Below are positions 1 to 11,723 of a stretch of DNA of 64,000 nucleotides, piece by piece. The stretch's first letter is position 1, and every line of letters begins with the position of its first letter. The DNA is from Eutreptiella sp. 'Long Island Sound 2002'. Lineage: Eukaryota > Euglenozoa > Euglenophyceae > Eutreptiales > Eutreptiaceae. A model generated the notes under the pieces. The model saw only the letters and a list, made by a program, of their open reading frames with translations, did not search any database and was not told where the DNA came from. The DNA lies in assembly GCA_964036045.1 (NCBI GenBank), contig OZ038389.1, positions 35,544,912-35,608,911 of the forward strand, read 5' to 3'. The position numbers and the translations under genes were made by a program.

Positions 1-110
1 TTTGGTGTGTGTATGTTGGGGCCTGGGTTGGGGTGTACGTCGTGCGCGAGCAGGAGGAGTTGTGCGTGCACATTCCAATCGGCTGCCACCCCTGTGCGGG
101 GTGGTGTTCG
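1..110. other. Short flank, no feature
   Basis: This is the 3' flank of the minus-strand gene that ends at 111. I see no coding frame or RNA gene in it. Confidence 0.5.
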
Positions 111-3100
111 TCATTCTTGCATCTCCCGGGAAGTGGAGTGTGATTGAGCTTGTTTTGACAGTTTTGCCAGATTTCCCAGTGTGAGTCGGTTGTGTTCCGA
201 CTCAATGGCTTCCTGACTGCCATAGAGTTTCCCTAGCTCAAAACGCCACCAATCGTTTTCTTCCGGTTCTTCGTCGACCGCTGTGAGCTGTGCAGATATG
301 CACTGAAGGAGCGTCGCGTCATCCTGTCCGTGTATCCAGACTTCGCCGGTGGCAATCTCAAATACCATCTCGTGAGCTAGGACCGCACTTTCACGGAATT
401 TATACGCAACTCTGAAAGCTACCATCCGTGGTTGCCCTGCATGTGCTGTTGACAGTGAGACGAAATGCCCAAATTGGGCCAAGCACATTCTGATGGAGTC
501 CATGGGTATCGCCGAGGGTGCGAAGATCACCACTTCCTCTGGACTTTGTGGTCGTGCTGGAGGGTCTCGTTTTGCTGCAGACGTGCTCCACTGGCCAAAG
601 CGAACTCTCCGGTCGTTTGTGAGATCCTTCAGGAAGAGTCGGCCCCCATCCCACAGTTTTAAGGCCAGGTCGCTCAAAGAGACCTCAGGGCTCACTGTAG
701 TGATTCTCTGGAAGCGCATGTGTGGTACCGAGTTGGGGAAAACCTCCGGGATCATCGGAGAGAGCGTGGCGCTGTCGGTTGGTGGCTCTTCCTGTAGTGC
801 TGTGCACACCTCATACACGAGGTCCTCTGCGCTTTGTACAGATCCCTTGCTTTTGGGGTCCTTGGGCTTGGCTTGTTGTAGGACATACAGTCCCTTCATG
901 GTTGAGACCTCAACGTAGCGCATATTGAACTCTGGCGAGTTGAGCCTCTGCATGAGCTTTTCCCGGTACATTTCAGGGAGTTGGTACTCGTAGAGTTCGG
1001 TGTGCTCGTCTGGTTTGGGCAATTTCCGGATCTCTCTGAAGGGGAATTCAGACTGGCGGATGGCTGTTTTTGTCCCCACATCCCCAGGCTGCTCGTTAAG
1101 TTCTCTGCAGAAACTGTTTGTGTCAGCGATTGCTGCCGACGTCAAAAATCTGAAAGTCATTGGCCATTGGTTGGCAATGCGTCTGTCTGGAGGCCTTTGC
1201 ATTGGTGACGTAGCTGCAGGCCATGTTTTCCAGCGGAACCCATGTGGCGTCCGTTGAGATCAAGAAAGCCATATGGTACGGCGTCCATACATTCGTGGCA
1301 ACCCACTTGCCATCGGTGTCGCACCGGAAGAATTTGGCAGTCTTATCGAAGACAAAGGTCGTGGCTTTCTTGCGCAGGAGGCGAATTGTGTGTCTGCCAT
1401 CCAGCATAAGCGTAGAGGCCGGGTTTGCCAGCGGAATTCGGAGGGTTTTCAGGACCACCCACATCTTTAGCGGTTGTTGCCTTCCTTTGACTGCCTTTTC
1501 CATCTCCCCCAGGTACTGGGGAACAAGTTCTGCCTGGTTTCCTGTCCGGGCGCGCATGCATGCAAATTTTTGGATCATCTCCTGCACGGAGTCGGTGGCG
1601 GTGGTGTCCTGCGGTGGCGGGCCACTTGGTTGGTCGGTGGCCGCCGACTCGCACACCAAGAGCGGCGGCCGGCCACACGATGTGGTGGCCTGGGCCTGCT
1701 CGCTCGTAATGTTCCCGCCGGCAGATCCGCTGCGCGGCTGCTCGCTGTCGTCACCGGCGCGCTCTTTGAAATAGGAAGTGAGGGCATGCATGTGAATCGT
1801 CATGTAGCCAGATGTGCGGGTATTTTCCTGTGCAGACATGTAACACACCATGTGTTGGGCCCGGACTCCGTGGATGCGTGGCAACGGGGTCGGCCAGTGC
1901 TGCTGATCCCACCCGGACCGCTGGCGCAAGGGCTGCGGGTGTTGTTGTTGGCGCTGGTGCTGCTGGTGGTGCTGTTGCTGTTGGTGTTGGTGCTGTGGCT
2001 GGTGCTGGGTCTGTGGGATGATGATGGGGGGTTGGATGGTGGGAATGAAGTCGTGGAAGGAGTCCACGGCTTGTGTTTCGCCGCGGGCGCGGCGGAGGCT
2101 GGCGGCCAGGAGACCCTCCATGGGGGCCACCAGTGGGTCGTGTTGGGCCGCCGTTGCGGCCGGGCGCGGCTGGGGGTGGGTTGGCTGGTCGTAAGGCATC
2201 AAGGGGGCCTCAGTTGACTGATCAGGTGCTGGGTATTGTGGGTGCTGGTGCCGGGCGTATAGCTGAGGGGGTTGGATGGGTGTGTCCTGCGTGTGGTCCC
2301 CGGATTCCATCCATTCCGTGTCCAGCGTTGGCCAGGCAGTGTCAGTCCGTGGCTGGGGACCTTCCCTCTGGTGCTGGATGTGGTAGGCGCTGCGACGCGG
2401 AGGTGGCTGCGGTGGGTATGGGTTGTGGTGGTAGTATGGTGGTGGTTCGTATGGCTGTGGGTGATGTTGTGGGTAGTGGTATTGAGCCTGCTATGGGTGT
2501 TCTTGTGGCAAGCTTCGCTCTTGTGGCTGTTGTGACTGTGGCGGGTTTGTGAGTGGGTAAGGATACTGCTGGTATTGTGTGTGTTGTGGCTGGTCTGGTG
2601 GTGGGATAGTCTGTTTTGGCTGGTGATATGGTTGGGGCAGGGGAACTGGTGGCTGGTGTGACAGGTGTTGTGGTTGGGGTTGTATCTGCTGCTGGCTGTA
2701 TTGCTGCTGGTATTGATGGTGTGGCTGTGGGTGCGGCGGGTGTGATGGTACCGCTGTGGCGGGCTGTGCCTGTGGTTGTTGGTGTTGTGCTGACTGTTGG
2801 ACGGGTGCGTGTGGTTGCTGTGACTGGCGTTGTTGTTGCTCTGTGGTCTGTGGTGTGGCTGTATTGTGTCTGCTCGGCTGTCCTCCTGCGGTCGTCGGCG
2901 TACTTGCGCAGGCGTCGCCGGCGCTGGGATGATGACTGTCCTGCACGTGTTGATTGGGTGTGCGTGGGTGCCGGTGTGGTCTGCTGTGTGGGCATTGTGA
3001 TGTGAATGTGGGTGTGAGTAGACCTGCGTTTCTTCTTTGGTGGTTCGCGGCAGTGCCTGCGAGGCGACTTTGGCCACTCCGGTAGTTGTTGTCGATGTGG

Positions 3101-3316
3101 TCGGTTGGCGGCGCTGCCGACGGCGGTGTAGAGGCGGACTTGCGGGGATGGCTGCGAGCTGCTGGAGTACTGTGTGCTGGAGCACTGGGTCGATGCGGTC
3201 GACTCCTCAGAGTACTCGCTGTACTCCGTGATGTAGTCTGGGCTGTCGCCGCGCTCCACATGGCGTGTGTGGCGACTGTGTGCCCGTTCGTCACCTCGGT
3301 GGTGGGACTGAGACAT
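111..3316 (-). pseudogene. Large Gln/His/Pro-rich nuclear-type protein gene with interrupted frame
   Basis: I do not recognise the family. The first in-frame ATG is at 3316. About 150 codons follow with Ser/Tyr/Glu-rich sequence, a PPKKKRRS nuclear-localisation-like motif near 3022-3045 and a basic block RRRRLRKYADDRRR near 2880-2930. Coding then appears to move by one frame near 2815-2870 into a Gln/His/Pro-rich tract. That frame stays open to 1123 except for one TAG at 2491-2493. A further frame change at 1123-1202 leads to a final segment of roughly 340 residues ending in TGA at 111-113. Near 360-545 the C-terminal part (EEVVIFAP, then IRMCLAQFGHF) could be a degenerate RRM-like fold, but this is a guess. 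The frame changes could be small introns, sequencing indels or true decay. The low-complexity tract and NLS suggest a nuclear RNA- or DNA-associated protein. Confidence 0.55.
2491..2493 (-). other. In-frame TAG inside the Gln-rich coding tract
   Basis: The minus-strand frame is open for 276 codons before this TAG. It stays open for about 60 codons after it, down to the ATG at 2310, and then for 395 more. Composition is the same on both sides (Gln, His, Pro, Tyr). CAG-to-TAG mutation, a sequencing error or a sense UAG would each explain it. Confidence 0.7.
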
Positions 3317-3601
3317 GGCAATGCGCAGGTATTTTGTAGTGTGGCTACGCGGCCGCACTTGAAGAAGATCCTACGGCAACCTCAGGCTCTGTCCGGGGCC
3401 CTGGCTGGCCCAGGGAAGACGAGCGGTGTTGACGCCGAAAAAAAATAGACACTCAGAAAGCATCGCTTGGACCCTAAAATGGGTTGTGACACCTCCACCG
3501 GGAAATACCCTGGTCGGTAATCAAGACTTGCGACTAGGACTGGGGGTCCTTTTGGTTCTCCTTCATGTGGTTGAACAACGGCTCATTTCACCTCCAAATG
3601 G

Positions 3602-3745
3602 CTGGCACCACGGCGTGAGAGATGCCTCATTGCACACCCATTTGCAATCATTTGACAACCCAATCCTTGTGGAACAACAACGGCCCGCGTTGGACACACC
3701 TACATGACACATTCGTGGTTGTCCGAAATCTAAGGACGATTGCTA
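3602..3745. repeat. Dispersed repeat also found upstream of the PH gene
   Basis: The words GTGAGAGATGCCTCATTG, ACACCCATTTGCA and CACACCTACATGACAC recur with divergence at 11690-11876, and near-identically at 12242-12385 in copy 2 of the duplication. Confidence 0.65.
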
Positions 3746-3792
3746 TGAAATTCTATTGCCTTCGGCAGGGCACCTCGAAGAGAGGCGGACAA

Positions 3793-3872
3793 TCAGCCAA
3801 TCAGTCAGTCAAGCAGGCAAGCAGCCAGTCAGGCAGTCAGTCGGGCAAGCAGGCAGGGAGACAGACAGGCAG
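3793..3872. repeat. CAGT/CAGG-type tetranucleotide tract
   Basis: About 80 bases consist almost wholly of CAGT, CAAG, CAGG and CAGA units. The duplicate tract is at 12433-12512. Confidence 0.8.
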
Positions 3873-3944
3873 AAACACACAGTTTCGCTTTTTTTCAGTT
3901 GCGGACTACAATTACAAACGCTAGGGAACCCCTGGCATGCAGGG

Positions 3945-4010
3945 ACACTCAGTGGTCGAGTGGTCGAACACCTGGCCAATAGTTCGCCTAGCGCTGGTTT
4001 GATTCCTGAC
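3945..4010 (+). repeat. tRNA-like (SINE-type) sequence with A and B boxes
   Basis: TGGTCGAGTGGTC (3953-3965) resembles a Ser/Leu tRNA D-arm/A box. GGTTTGATTCC (3996-4006) matches a B box. The spacing of about 31 bases is typical of a tRNA. A second B-box-like word lies near 4074-4084. Acceptor and anticodon stems do not pair well, so this is more likely tRNA-derived than a working tRNA. The copy at 12585-12650 is the duplicate, where the downstream B-box-like word (12714-12724) is a better match, GGTTCAAATCC. Confidence 0.4.
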
Positions 4011-5410
4011 CGGCGGTTCGGCGATCGCCGGCTCACCGAATCAATCGACCTCGAGCGCTTGTTACACTAGACCCTGGTGCAAATCCTTCTGACCACAAAC
4101 TTTTGACCCCCCCCCCCCATCCCACCCCCCCCCAAAAAAATAGTGTCCAGTTTCAGGGGGATAGACAAAATCAAAAAATCCATTGGGGGATTGTTTTACC
4201 AGGCAAAATAATGATTTCACAAGGGTTTGGACATCCAATATCATGGCTTGGGGTATGCTACACCGGTGACCCCCCCAAAGGGTGGGTGTATGGTGTCCGC
4301 GCCTGCGCTTGATCTAACAACCTCTCTTCGAGGTGACTTTTTTTTGGGGGGGGGGGCTGACTCAAAATGCTCACGAGTACTCAAGATAGTTCTGGGGAAT
4401 TGGGCGACTCAAGTATATGATACACTGGATCTCTGCTAGACAGGGCATAGGGCGCAGACCCGTAGCTCATATACAAGGATGGAGGAGGCGCTCTAGTGCG
4501 GCAGGCAACCGCCACGCCTTAATAGCGCCACCGCCTGTGCATGCTAGACTGACATGTAGAACGTGCAGTCCTTCCAGTTGAAAGTGCGCTTATGCAAGGA
4601 TCCCAAGGCTACAACTTGCTCGTAGGCCAAGTTGGTGCACTGCGTGCGCACTGCGTGCAGTGCCGACACAATGAAACCTAGTCACGGAGGAAGGGAGGAA
4701 ACCCCCATGCATTTTTGCAGGCGTCACAAGGGTCTTCATATACTTGGTGATTGGTGGCCGTGGCCAAGCGCAACCTGCTGTTGCATGAGTGTGTTGGAAG
4801 ATGGTGGCAGCCTTCTAGGGACATTGCTTCCTAGAGATAGCAAGGCAATGACCATGAAGGTTGGAATCCGCTTTGGAGTGTGTAACAACCCACTTGCCGA
4901 TTTGTTGCATTGCGAATGTACACAACATCCAGTTATTCCATAATCCAGCATCCACCTGTAACAAAGAACGGGCAACAAAACCGGGTAAAAATGGGCTAAA
5001 ATGGCTGAAAATGGGTGAACATGGGTGGCAATTCAAATGTGCCACATCCTCAATGCACAAGAAGCGTAAAAAATTCTATTATAGAACAAACAACAAGTGA
5101 AAAAAGGCCAAAAACTAGGGTTCAAGTTGTTGCCAACATCCAAAAGTTTGCACTGTGTGCGCACTACGTTCACGGCATTCCCCTAAGTGCCTTCGATGGA
5201 CCCCTTCAAGCCGCAGTTCCGCCGCACCCTGTCTGCCAACTCCACAGTGTCGGCACCCGCCTCTCGGCACCCCTATCCCAATTTAAACTCAAGTTTACTT
5301 CATAAACTTTAGACAGGGCACCATGGGCTCAGATGCGATGGTCTCTTGAAGCAACTTGCCCTAGTGTTCCTGCTTGGATGCGGACCCCCCATGTTGAGAG
5401 TGCGGAGGTG

Positions 5411-5905
5411 CATGGAGCATGATGGGGGGCCCGGTTTGGTTTCCACATCGTGTGCCAACACAATCAGGCGAGACGCAAGGGGATATGTGTGCGCTTCTAG
5501 GGAAGGAAGGAAATCATATTCAGGAGCAGTAGTCCATGGGGCTTCTACCCATTCCAGCCCCCAAACTCACCCAAGGGGCAAGTCGCGCGGGTATCTGGAG
5601 AGCTGCCGCCCTGTATGACAAGAGGCTCCCCCCTCCGTCCTTTAGGTTGCCTCAAGTGAGGCCCGTCCATGCTTCATGAGCCCCTCCGCGCTGTTGGAAG
5701 ACAGAGCACCCTCCTGCATGCTGTACAGCATGGTGGAGTGTCGTGCATGGGAGTCACGAACCCATCCCTGGCCCTGTCGGGCCATGCCAGGCAATTCCGT
5801 GCAGAGACGCTGTGCTCCGCGAAGAGAGGGAAAGGTAAAAGGGTTAGGGGGCCACTCCCCCACGGAGGGTGGGGTAGAGTACTGGACTTCGTACTGACCC
5901 ATGTC
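5411..5905. repeat. 495-base insert bounded by direct repeats of about 90 bases
   Basis: The stretch starting CATGGAGCATGATGGGGGGC at 5411 is repeated at 5906 (offset 495, extending to TGCGCTTCTAGGG). The second duplication copy has this unit once, near 14057-14150. So copy 1 gained, or copy 2 lost, one 495-base unit. Confidence 0.8.
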
Positions 5906-6489
5906 CATGGAGCATGATGGGGGGCCCGGTTTGGTTTCCACATCGTGTGCCAACACAATCAGGCGAGACGCAAGGGGATATGTGTGCGCTTCTAGGGGGT
6001 TGTCAAGTGGGCAGGGGGGGCAGGGTCGGGGTGGCACATCATTGGAGAGTTGTATCAATCGAGATGCACGGTCCCACTCTGACGCCGGGAAAGAGCGCGC
6101 CGCTATGTTTGGAAGGCCTTCTGCGGTTGCGTCCTCCGGCGGTGGTGGGCTGTAGCAGCCCTAGAGGAGTAGGACAATCTGCCAACTTACCAGCATGTAT
6201 CAAATTTCCCAGCGGGATGCAGGGAGGGTGTTGCGCATCCGTCGCCGCCGCTTCTCACGGTGGGATCGATGGGGTGGAGCCTATACACCACAAACTTTAA
6301 ATCCTACACGGATGTAGCCGCTTGTATACCCCACGTTGGCGGGGCGTTTGGGGGGGGGGGGGGGGTCACCTTCCATTGGAGCCTGTCTGATGTGAGTCCT
6401 TGTTGGGGGGGGGGGGTCATGTTGCATCGTGAGGGGGGGGTGGGTGGGGGTCAGTGGGGTTGTGGTGGGGTAATGGTGGTCAATAAACG

Positions 6490-6524
6490 TCTGATGTCTG
6501 ATGTCTGATGTCTGATGTCTGATG
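6490..6524 (+). repeat. TCTGATG microsatellite (5 units)
   Basis: Five perfect 7-bp units are present. The duplicate at 14646-14673 has four, the last one mutated. Confidence 0.9.
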
Positions 6525-7396
6525 GCCTACTTGGTCACTATACAAAGGGCTGCTGCTCGTACCACACTTGGGCCTTGACTCAAGGGTACAAAGATGTCGC
6601 CAGCTACGCCCACTACGCCCCCCAGTGGCCACACCCTAAATCGGGTGACTGAGGGTGCGGCTGCTGCTTCGGACATCAACTCCATCAGCGACACAAAAGA
6701 GCACAATGCAAGTGTTCTGTACGTCCTGTGTTTCCATTGTGCCTTATGTCCAAAACCATACCAATGCATGGGACAGGACATGCCAGGAATTCCAAGCCGA
6801 AGCAAGCAGAGCGCTGCAATGAGCACTGACTGCAATGCAATGCGGATCGGACCCTTTGCGCCGGGCCCTTCAGGAGACTGACAGGCAAAACATAGGAAAG
6901 GATACATCATCCCACCTGTTTCCATTCCCCCGTGCAACTCATTGTGGACCAACGGTTTGCGTTGCACAGTAGCTGACAGTTTGCAGGTCATCAAATATTG
7001 AAGCACAAACTTGCAGTTGTCTGAGGCTCCCGAGATTGGGGTATGGCTGCGCAACATGGGGCAGCTCACTGTAAAGGACAGGCTAGGCCTTTGTCTCTGC
7101 GAGTTTCGTCCTGCAGCGACGCCTGGTCTGTCCAAGGGACAGCAAAGGCCAGGAAAGGTTGCCCGGGCCGATGGAGCATGCAACGCATGTGTCGCAGGGT
7201 TGGTTTTCAGGAGGGGAGGTGCAGGATGGGCACTGCATGGCTGCTGCCATCATAGTATGGGTGGTTGCGCGTTCTCCGCTTCCACCAAAACTTTCAGTGG
7301 AAAGCCTCAACGCACAGCAGCATCCCGACGCATCACTGTGATGTAGCGCGGTGCGGTGCTGTACATTGATCGGCTTTTGCATAGATAATGAAAATC

Positions 7397-10148
7397 CTGA
7401 GTTCGGCCACAGTCAGGGGGCAGGATCCGGGCCACGCCACGGTCCGTGACGGCGTTGCATGCGGGTCTGTCTGGGGGTGTTCCACAAAACAGCCCCCAAA
7501 TCCCGAGTAGAGGGACGCACAACCATCAGGGTATGCCTTCCGGCCAATGAAGCGGGGGTAGGGAGGGTTGCAGAAGCCACGTCCGTCTGTTCTTACAACC
7601 ATGCTCAGTTTTGCCTCACCATCAGACTCCGTTGTTGCTTCTGTCGATGACCCAGCGTTTTTCCACTGATACCTATTTACACGATCCTGGGTCACCTCCC
7701 GGTCACTCTGGCTGGTAGGCGCACTGCTGCATGCTACAGCGTGCAGCTGCATGTTTGCCCTGTGGGGTGCATCGGGGGCCGTCCGGGACTGTGAGTCTCC
7801 GTGGCTGCTGACGTGTGTTGCGCGGGGCTGTGTGTGGTGTGCTCACGCTGGCTGGGGAGTGTGCTGGCTGGGGTAAATCGGCATGAATCAGGGCAGAGGG
7901 GTGTGGCTTGCGGTGCAGGGGCCCCAAAACGCCTTCCATTTGGGTGTTGTGCACTTGCGTACTTACTGCCATTTGCCTAACAATGGCGGTGCAAGTAGGC
8001 ATCTCCAACGAGGGCTGTTCTTCTTCCATATTGGCTCTAGATGGCCCCACCATGATAGAGCTGAATCCCCCTTGTGATATCTTGAAACCTATCGCATAGA
8101 TGGACATAAACAAAGTTCCATACGGTTCTTAGGACCCATGCAGAACGTCCACCGAAGATGAAACGCGTGCTTTTCCTATAGGATTCAAAGTATGTAAAAA
8201 TCAAGAGTCGGCTCGGATATTCCCCCCCCCCCCCGCCGCCCTTGTATAAGCTACGCTAATGTACACAATTATTACGGTCCCTACGCCTACTGTAGCTTGG
8301 ACAAGGGCGTGGCTTGCGCGCAACACATGCAACTGCCAACACACACATGCACAGGCCACTTGTGCTGAAATTGGCAATTCAGGACCTATGGGATGCATCA
8401 GATATAAAAAAAATCCTGGTGGACCAGCAGGGGGCCCAAGCCTATTGGAAACCAAGCGCTCGTAATGCACCAAATCAAGCGAAGGAACCAATACCGTCTG
8501 GATGCAACGTCGGCGTTGAGATCTCGTGCCTTAGGCACGGGGATATGACTTTTGGGAATGAACCCATGAAATGAAAGAGGAAATGCGGATGCGGGGTCAA
8601 ACCAACTGATTGGAAGGTGCTCACCACATCTGATGTGGGAAACACAACACAGGGCCAGGGGACTCCGGATCGCCAACCGGGGGGGGGGGGGGGCTTGCCT
8701 GTGCCACCAGGTGTCGAACATCACCCAATTCACTGTTCCTATGCATGTCCTTCTCAGTGGTCTGCTGTGTTCCGAAGGGCCAGCCCGTCACCGAAACATG
8801 TTGAGTATCCTGGTCGTTGGTCATGGTGGCTATTCGGATTGTCACAGTGTTCATTGGACACCAGGGGGGGGGGGGTATGATCACGATGAGGTTAGCTCAG
8901 GCAGCTCAAGCATTGGGTACGCCCAAAGTTGAAGGGGTGCGCCCGCCCCACATGGCCCCATGGGTCCCTTGCTCCATCTGTCTGCGTGCAGCATATCATT
9001 ACCGACAACGCCGCCGAGCATGCGGCTGCTTGGGCGTCAGTGGATCTTGAACGCTGGGCATGGCATGCAGCCAATCTGTGGATGCCTGTCGGGTGGCCCA
9101 TAGACCGCGTCATGTCCTAATGCTACATATCGCTACGGTCGTTCTTAACTGATTGTTCATGCATTCGCCTATGAATCCCATCGTGCATATGATTCAAGTT
9201 ACAAGCGCCGGCCCAGCCCAATTACTCACTCTCACTCTCTGTCACTAGCTTCATATACATGTGAGCAACTCTGCAGTGTTGATTGTGCTTTTGTAAGGGC
9301 CAGTCGGGGAATGGGGAAAGGCAGTGTCTTACGGGATGCGTACAGTATTCATTTGCACTTGTACTTGTTTGTACTAGTGCTCATGCCAATGGTGTCTACC
9401 AGGGAGAAGCGGGAATTGACACCGAGTGCTTGTGGGCTCGTGAAGTACAGAATTCGATAATTCATGGCAAGGAGTCCGGCTTCCACTCATGTCCATGGCG
9501 CCGGCTTCCAGTCATGGCTATGGCTCCGGCTTTCATGAGGCACCTTCTTGACACAGTCGCGATCCTCCTAGAAATTATGGTCTGCGCTGCGCTTAGGCAG
9601 AAGCGCAAACACTAATCTTCGTTCATTGCAATGCCATGGAAGCCCGCCATTGGGACGGTGTTTGAAACCGAGTGAGAACATGGTGCTACATCCATTCCTC
9701 CGGGCCAATGGCTGCATGCTGGTAAATCCGGGTACCAAGAGCACCGCCAACAAAATGCGCTTGGCCACCGGGGCTTGTGCGGCCCACATGGTCTGCGTTG
9801 GGTGAACATTGCTGCACCCGGGGGTGGGGTGCCCATTTTGTTTTTTGACCGAATGGGCGTCAAAGTTCAGTGCCCCCAAGGGGTAAGTGCCTGGATAAGT
9901 ACAGGTTTCAGCAGAGGCAGCCGGGGTGGCCAAACGGGGTGCAGCTCATGCCTAGCCCCTCATGGGTTCCCCAAAGGTCAGTGCAGGGGGATCTCCCACT
10001 CGTTGGGGTCCCAGCGCACCTTCTGGCGTTTTGGGAGTGGTTGTCATTGTAGGGGGGGTTTCCCACACGGGGGGTTGGGTGGGGTGCACATGAGAACTTT
10101 GATGGCACCAGGAGGCATGCACCAAGAAGGAATATATAATAATAGAGC
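7397..10148. other. 2.7 kb without a recognisable gene
   Basis: There is no long coding frame with protein-like content. It holds a dispersed repeat at 7433-7545 (related copy at 19332-19445), poly-C/G tracts near 8221-8234, 8681-8692 and 8864-8875, a 32-base word at 8269-8300 that recurs at 28545-28576, and an imperfect 25-bp tandem near 9476-9540 (CCGGCTTCCA words). Confidence 0.5.
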
Positions 10149-11723
10149 TCATGCTACAGCGCCCATCGTGATGGCCTGAATGGCACACCAGAAGGAGCGA
10201 AAAGTGGTTTCATCGTCAGCATTCCACAGCTGCGTGCGTTTTGATGGCAGCTGCAGAGCGAATGCGAATGGCCTTGTTTTGGAGGTGTGCTTCCGTACAA
10301 CACAGTCTTTTAAGCTTAAAGCCTTAAAGCCATCGATCTCGTCGCCCGACTTCTTGCTGTACACCAGCTTCTCGCCCTTGATGACTACCCAACGCCAACG
10401 CTTGTGCCAGCCCGTAAAAACAGAGGGGCTTGACTTCCACAGAAATGCAGAGCAGACGATAGGCGCGAGATCGTGCTCCAGTTGCTTTCTCTCGGTCACG
10501 GGGATGACAGGCGCGAAAGGCATAAACCGATTCGAAGGGCTGGGGTGCCTGGATGGATTCGAAGTACTGCCGACCGGGGGAAGCTGCACAGGCGTTCGAC
10601 GCCCGTTGGGGGGAGTGACTGCCGTACTTCCCCATGACTGTGCGAGACAGGGGCTGAAAGAGGTATTACTTCCCGTTCTAGAACTTCCCCATGACTGTGC
10701 GGGACAGGGGCTGAAAGAGGTACTACTTTCCGTTCTACTTGGCGTGCATGTCCGGGCTTCCTCCCACATCCACTTGTCGCTGAGTGTCCTGAAGCTGCGG
10801 CAGTCAGCATCAGGGGTTGGGCTCACGGAGCGTCTGGTGCTGAGCCTGCGGGGCGACCTCTCTTCTTGAACGGCGAATGGGTCCAGATTGGCTGTGAAGA
10901 CTCGGAGGATTTCCTCCAGCGTTGGGAGCTTGGGCTCCGCCGGATCCGGGCCCAGTGGGTCCCAGGTGAAGTCCACCACCAGATGCAGCACGGCGTCCAC
11001 AAACCCTCTGGATTTGACGAGGTTCAGCGACGTCCGACGCAACGTGACGTTCGCAGAGACGGTGTCGGCCAGGAACGCCAGGGTGTTCTGCAGGATGAAC
11101 TGGGGCGGGGTGGAGGGCACGACCATGTACACGTTGAAGAAGTCCTCGTGGAACGCGGGGCGTTCGAGTGCGATCTCACGGAGCTCCTGCTCCGACAACT
11201 CCGCGGCCAATTCCTCCTGCGGCACGTTTTCCACACACAACTGCACTCGGCCTTCATTTGCCACGGACTGTGCCAGCTGGCACAGGAGCATGACTTGCCG
11301 CGGGGACATGAGCCGCAACAGGTCTTCAGAGCACCGGCCGACGAAATCCTCCAGCACATCCGCTCCCACAGACATGCGGGCGTCAAAGCGGTCTGCTGCG
11401 TATTCCATAATTGCTTTCGTTGTCTCACTCTTTGGCTGATCCCGCTGATCGATGTTGGAGAGCCATCGGAACGTCCACCATTGACAAGGGATCCGGCCCT
11501 TAATAAACGCGCACCACCCATGCACAGAGTACAGTATCCCCTCCTGGCCGCCATGCGCCATCTCACTCACGTGATCAAAGGAGGTCTGCACACTGGCACA
11601 CGGTTGTACAATCATGGTCATGCACCCCTTCTCCGAAGACGCATGGAGAGTGACGTCGCAGCCTGGTAGCCCAAACGCTTTGGAAGAAGACCGGCCCTCC
11701 TTGGAGATGCCCACATGACACAT
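10149..11723 (-). CDS. PH-domain protein
   Basis: Single open frame of 524 codons, ATG at 11723, TGA at 10149. The C-terminus, about residues 425-520, is a pleckstrin-homology domain. It opens with SAFLWKSSP, continues with GWHKRWRWVVIKGEKLVYSK, and ends in a helix carrying the invariant Trp (FRSFWCAIQ). PH domains bind phosphoinositides or protein partners at membranes, so a membrane-recruited adaptor role is likely. Residues about 100-300 form an unrecognised, probably helical region. Residues about 310-420 are Ser/Pro-rich and contain a 19-residue tandem duplication (TSFSPCPAQSWG and TSFSPCLAQSWG). The first 13 residues (MCHVGISKEGRSS) fall inside a dispersed DNA repeat, so the true first exon may lie elsewhere; Met35 or Met37 are alternatives. 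No partner is suggested by the neighbours. Confidence 0.8.
   Translation of the reverse strand: MCHVGISKEGRSSSKAFGLPGCDVTLHASSEKGCMTMIVQPCASVQTSFDHVSEMAHGGQEGILYSVHGWCAFIKGRIPCQWWTFRWLSNIDQRDQPKSETTKAIMEYAADRFDARMSVGADVLEDFVGRCSEDLLRLMSPRQVMLLCQLAQSVANEGRVQLCVENVPQEELAAELSEQELREIALERPAFHEDFFNVYMVVPSTPPQFILQNTLAFLADTVSANVTLRRTSLNLVKSRGFVDAVLHLVVDFTWDPLGPDPAEPKLPTLEEILRVFTANLDPFAVQEERSPRRLSTRRSVSPTPDADCRSFRTLSDKWMWEEARTCTPSRTESSTSFSPCPAQSWGSSRTGSNTSFSPCLAQSWGSTAVTPPNGRRTPVQLPPVGSTSNPSRHPSPSNRFMPFAPVIPVTERKQLEHDLAPIVCSAFLWKSSPSVFTGWHKRWRWVVIKGEKLVYSKKSGDEIDGFKALSLKDCVVRKHTSKTRPFAFALQLPSKRTQLWNADDETTFRSFWCAIQAITMGAVA
10626..10739. repeat. 57-bp tandem duplication inside the PH gene
   Basis: The word ACTTCCCCATGACTGTGCG occurs at 10626 and 10683, an offset of 57 bases (19 codons). 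It adds one extra Ser-rich peptide unit without breaking the frame. Confidence 0.85.

Larger units (their letters stand above)
3461..7396. repeat. Segmental duplication, copy 1
   Basis: This stretch is repeated in the same orientation at 12101-15545. Both copies begin at the word CATCGCTTGG and end at GATAATGAAAATC. By eye they differ at only a few percent of sites plus indels. Copy 1 is about 491 bases longer, mainly because of the insert at 5411-5905. I see no convincing gene inside: the longest open frame (6527-7183, -, 218 codons) is kept in copy 2, but recent duplication alone explains that. Contents include a tetranucleotide tract, a tRNA-like sequence, poly-G tracts and a 7-bp microsatellite. 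Confidence 0.9.

Noticed and set aside
2073-3185. Other open frames (Val/Gly-rich plus, Thr/His-rich minus) over the Gln-rich gene
   Set aside because: They are shifted readings of the same repetitive CAG/CAC-rich DNA. The Gln/His/Pro frame continues on both sides and fits one protein.
6527-7183. 218-codon minus frame kept in both duplication copies (also 14676-15332)
   Set aside because: The copies are too recent for conservation to mean selection. The sequence has no recognisable domain and the opposite strand is open too.
10180-11669. Plus-strand frames over the PH gene
   Set aside because: The minus strand shows a full PH domain; the plus frames are its shadows.
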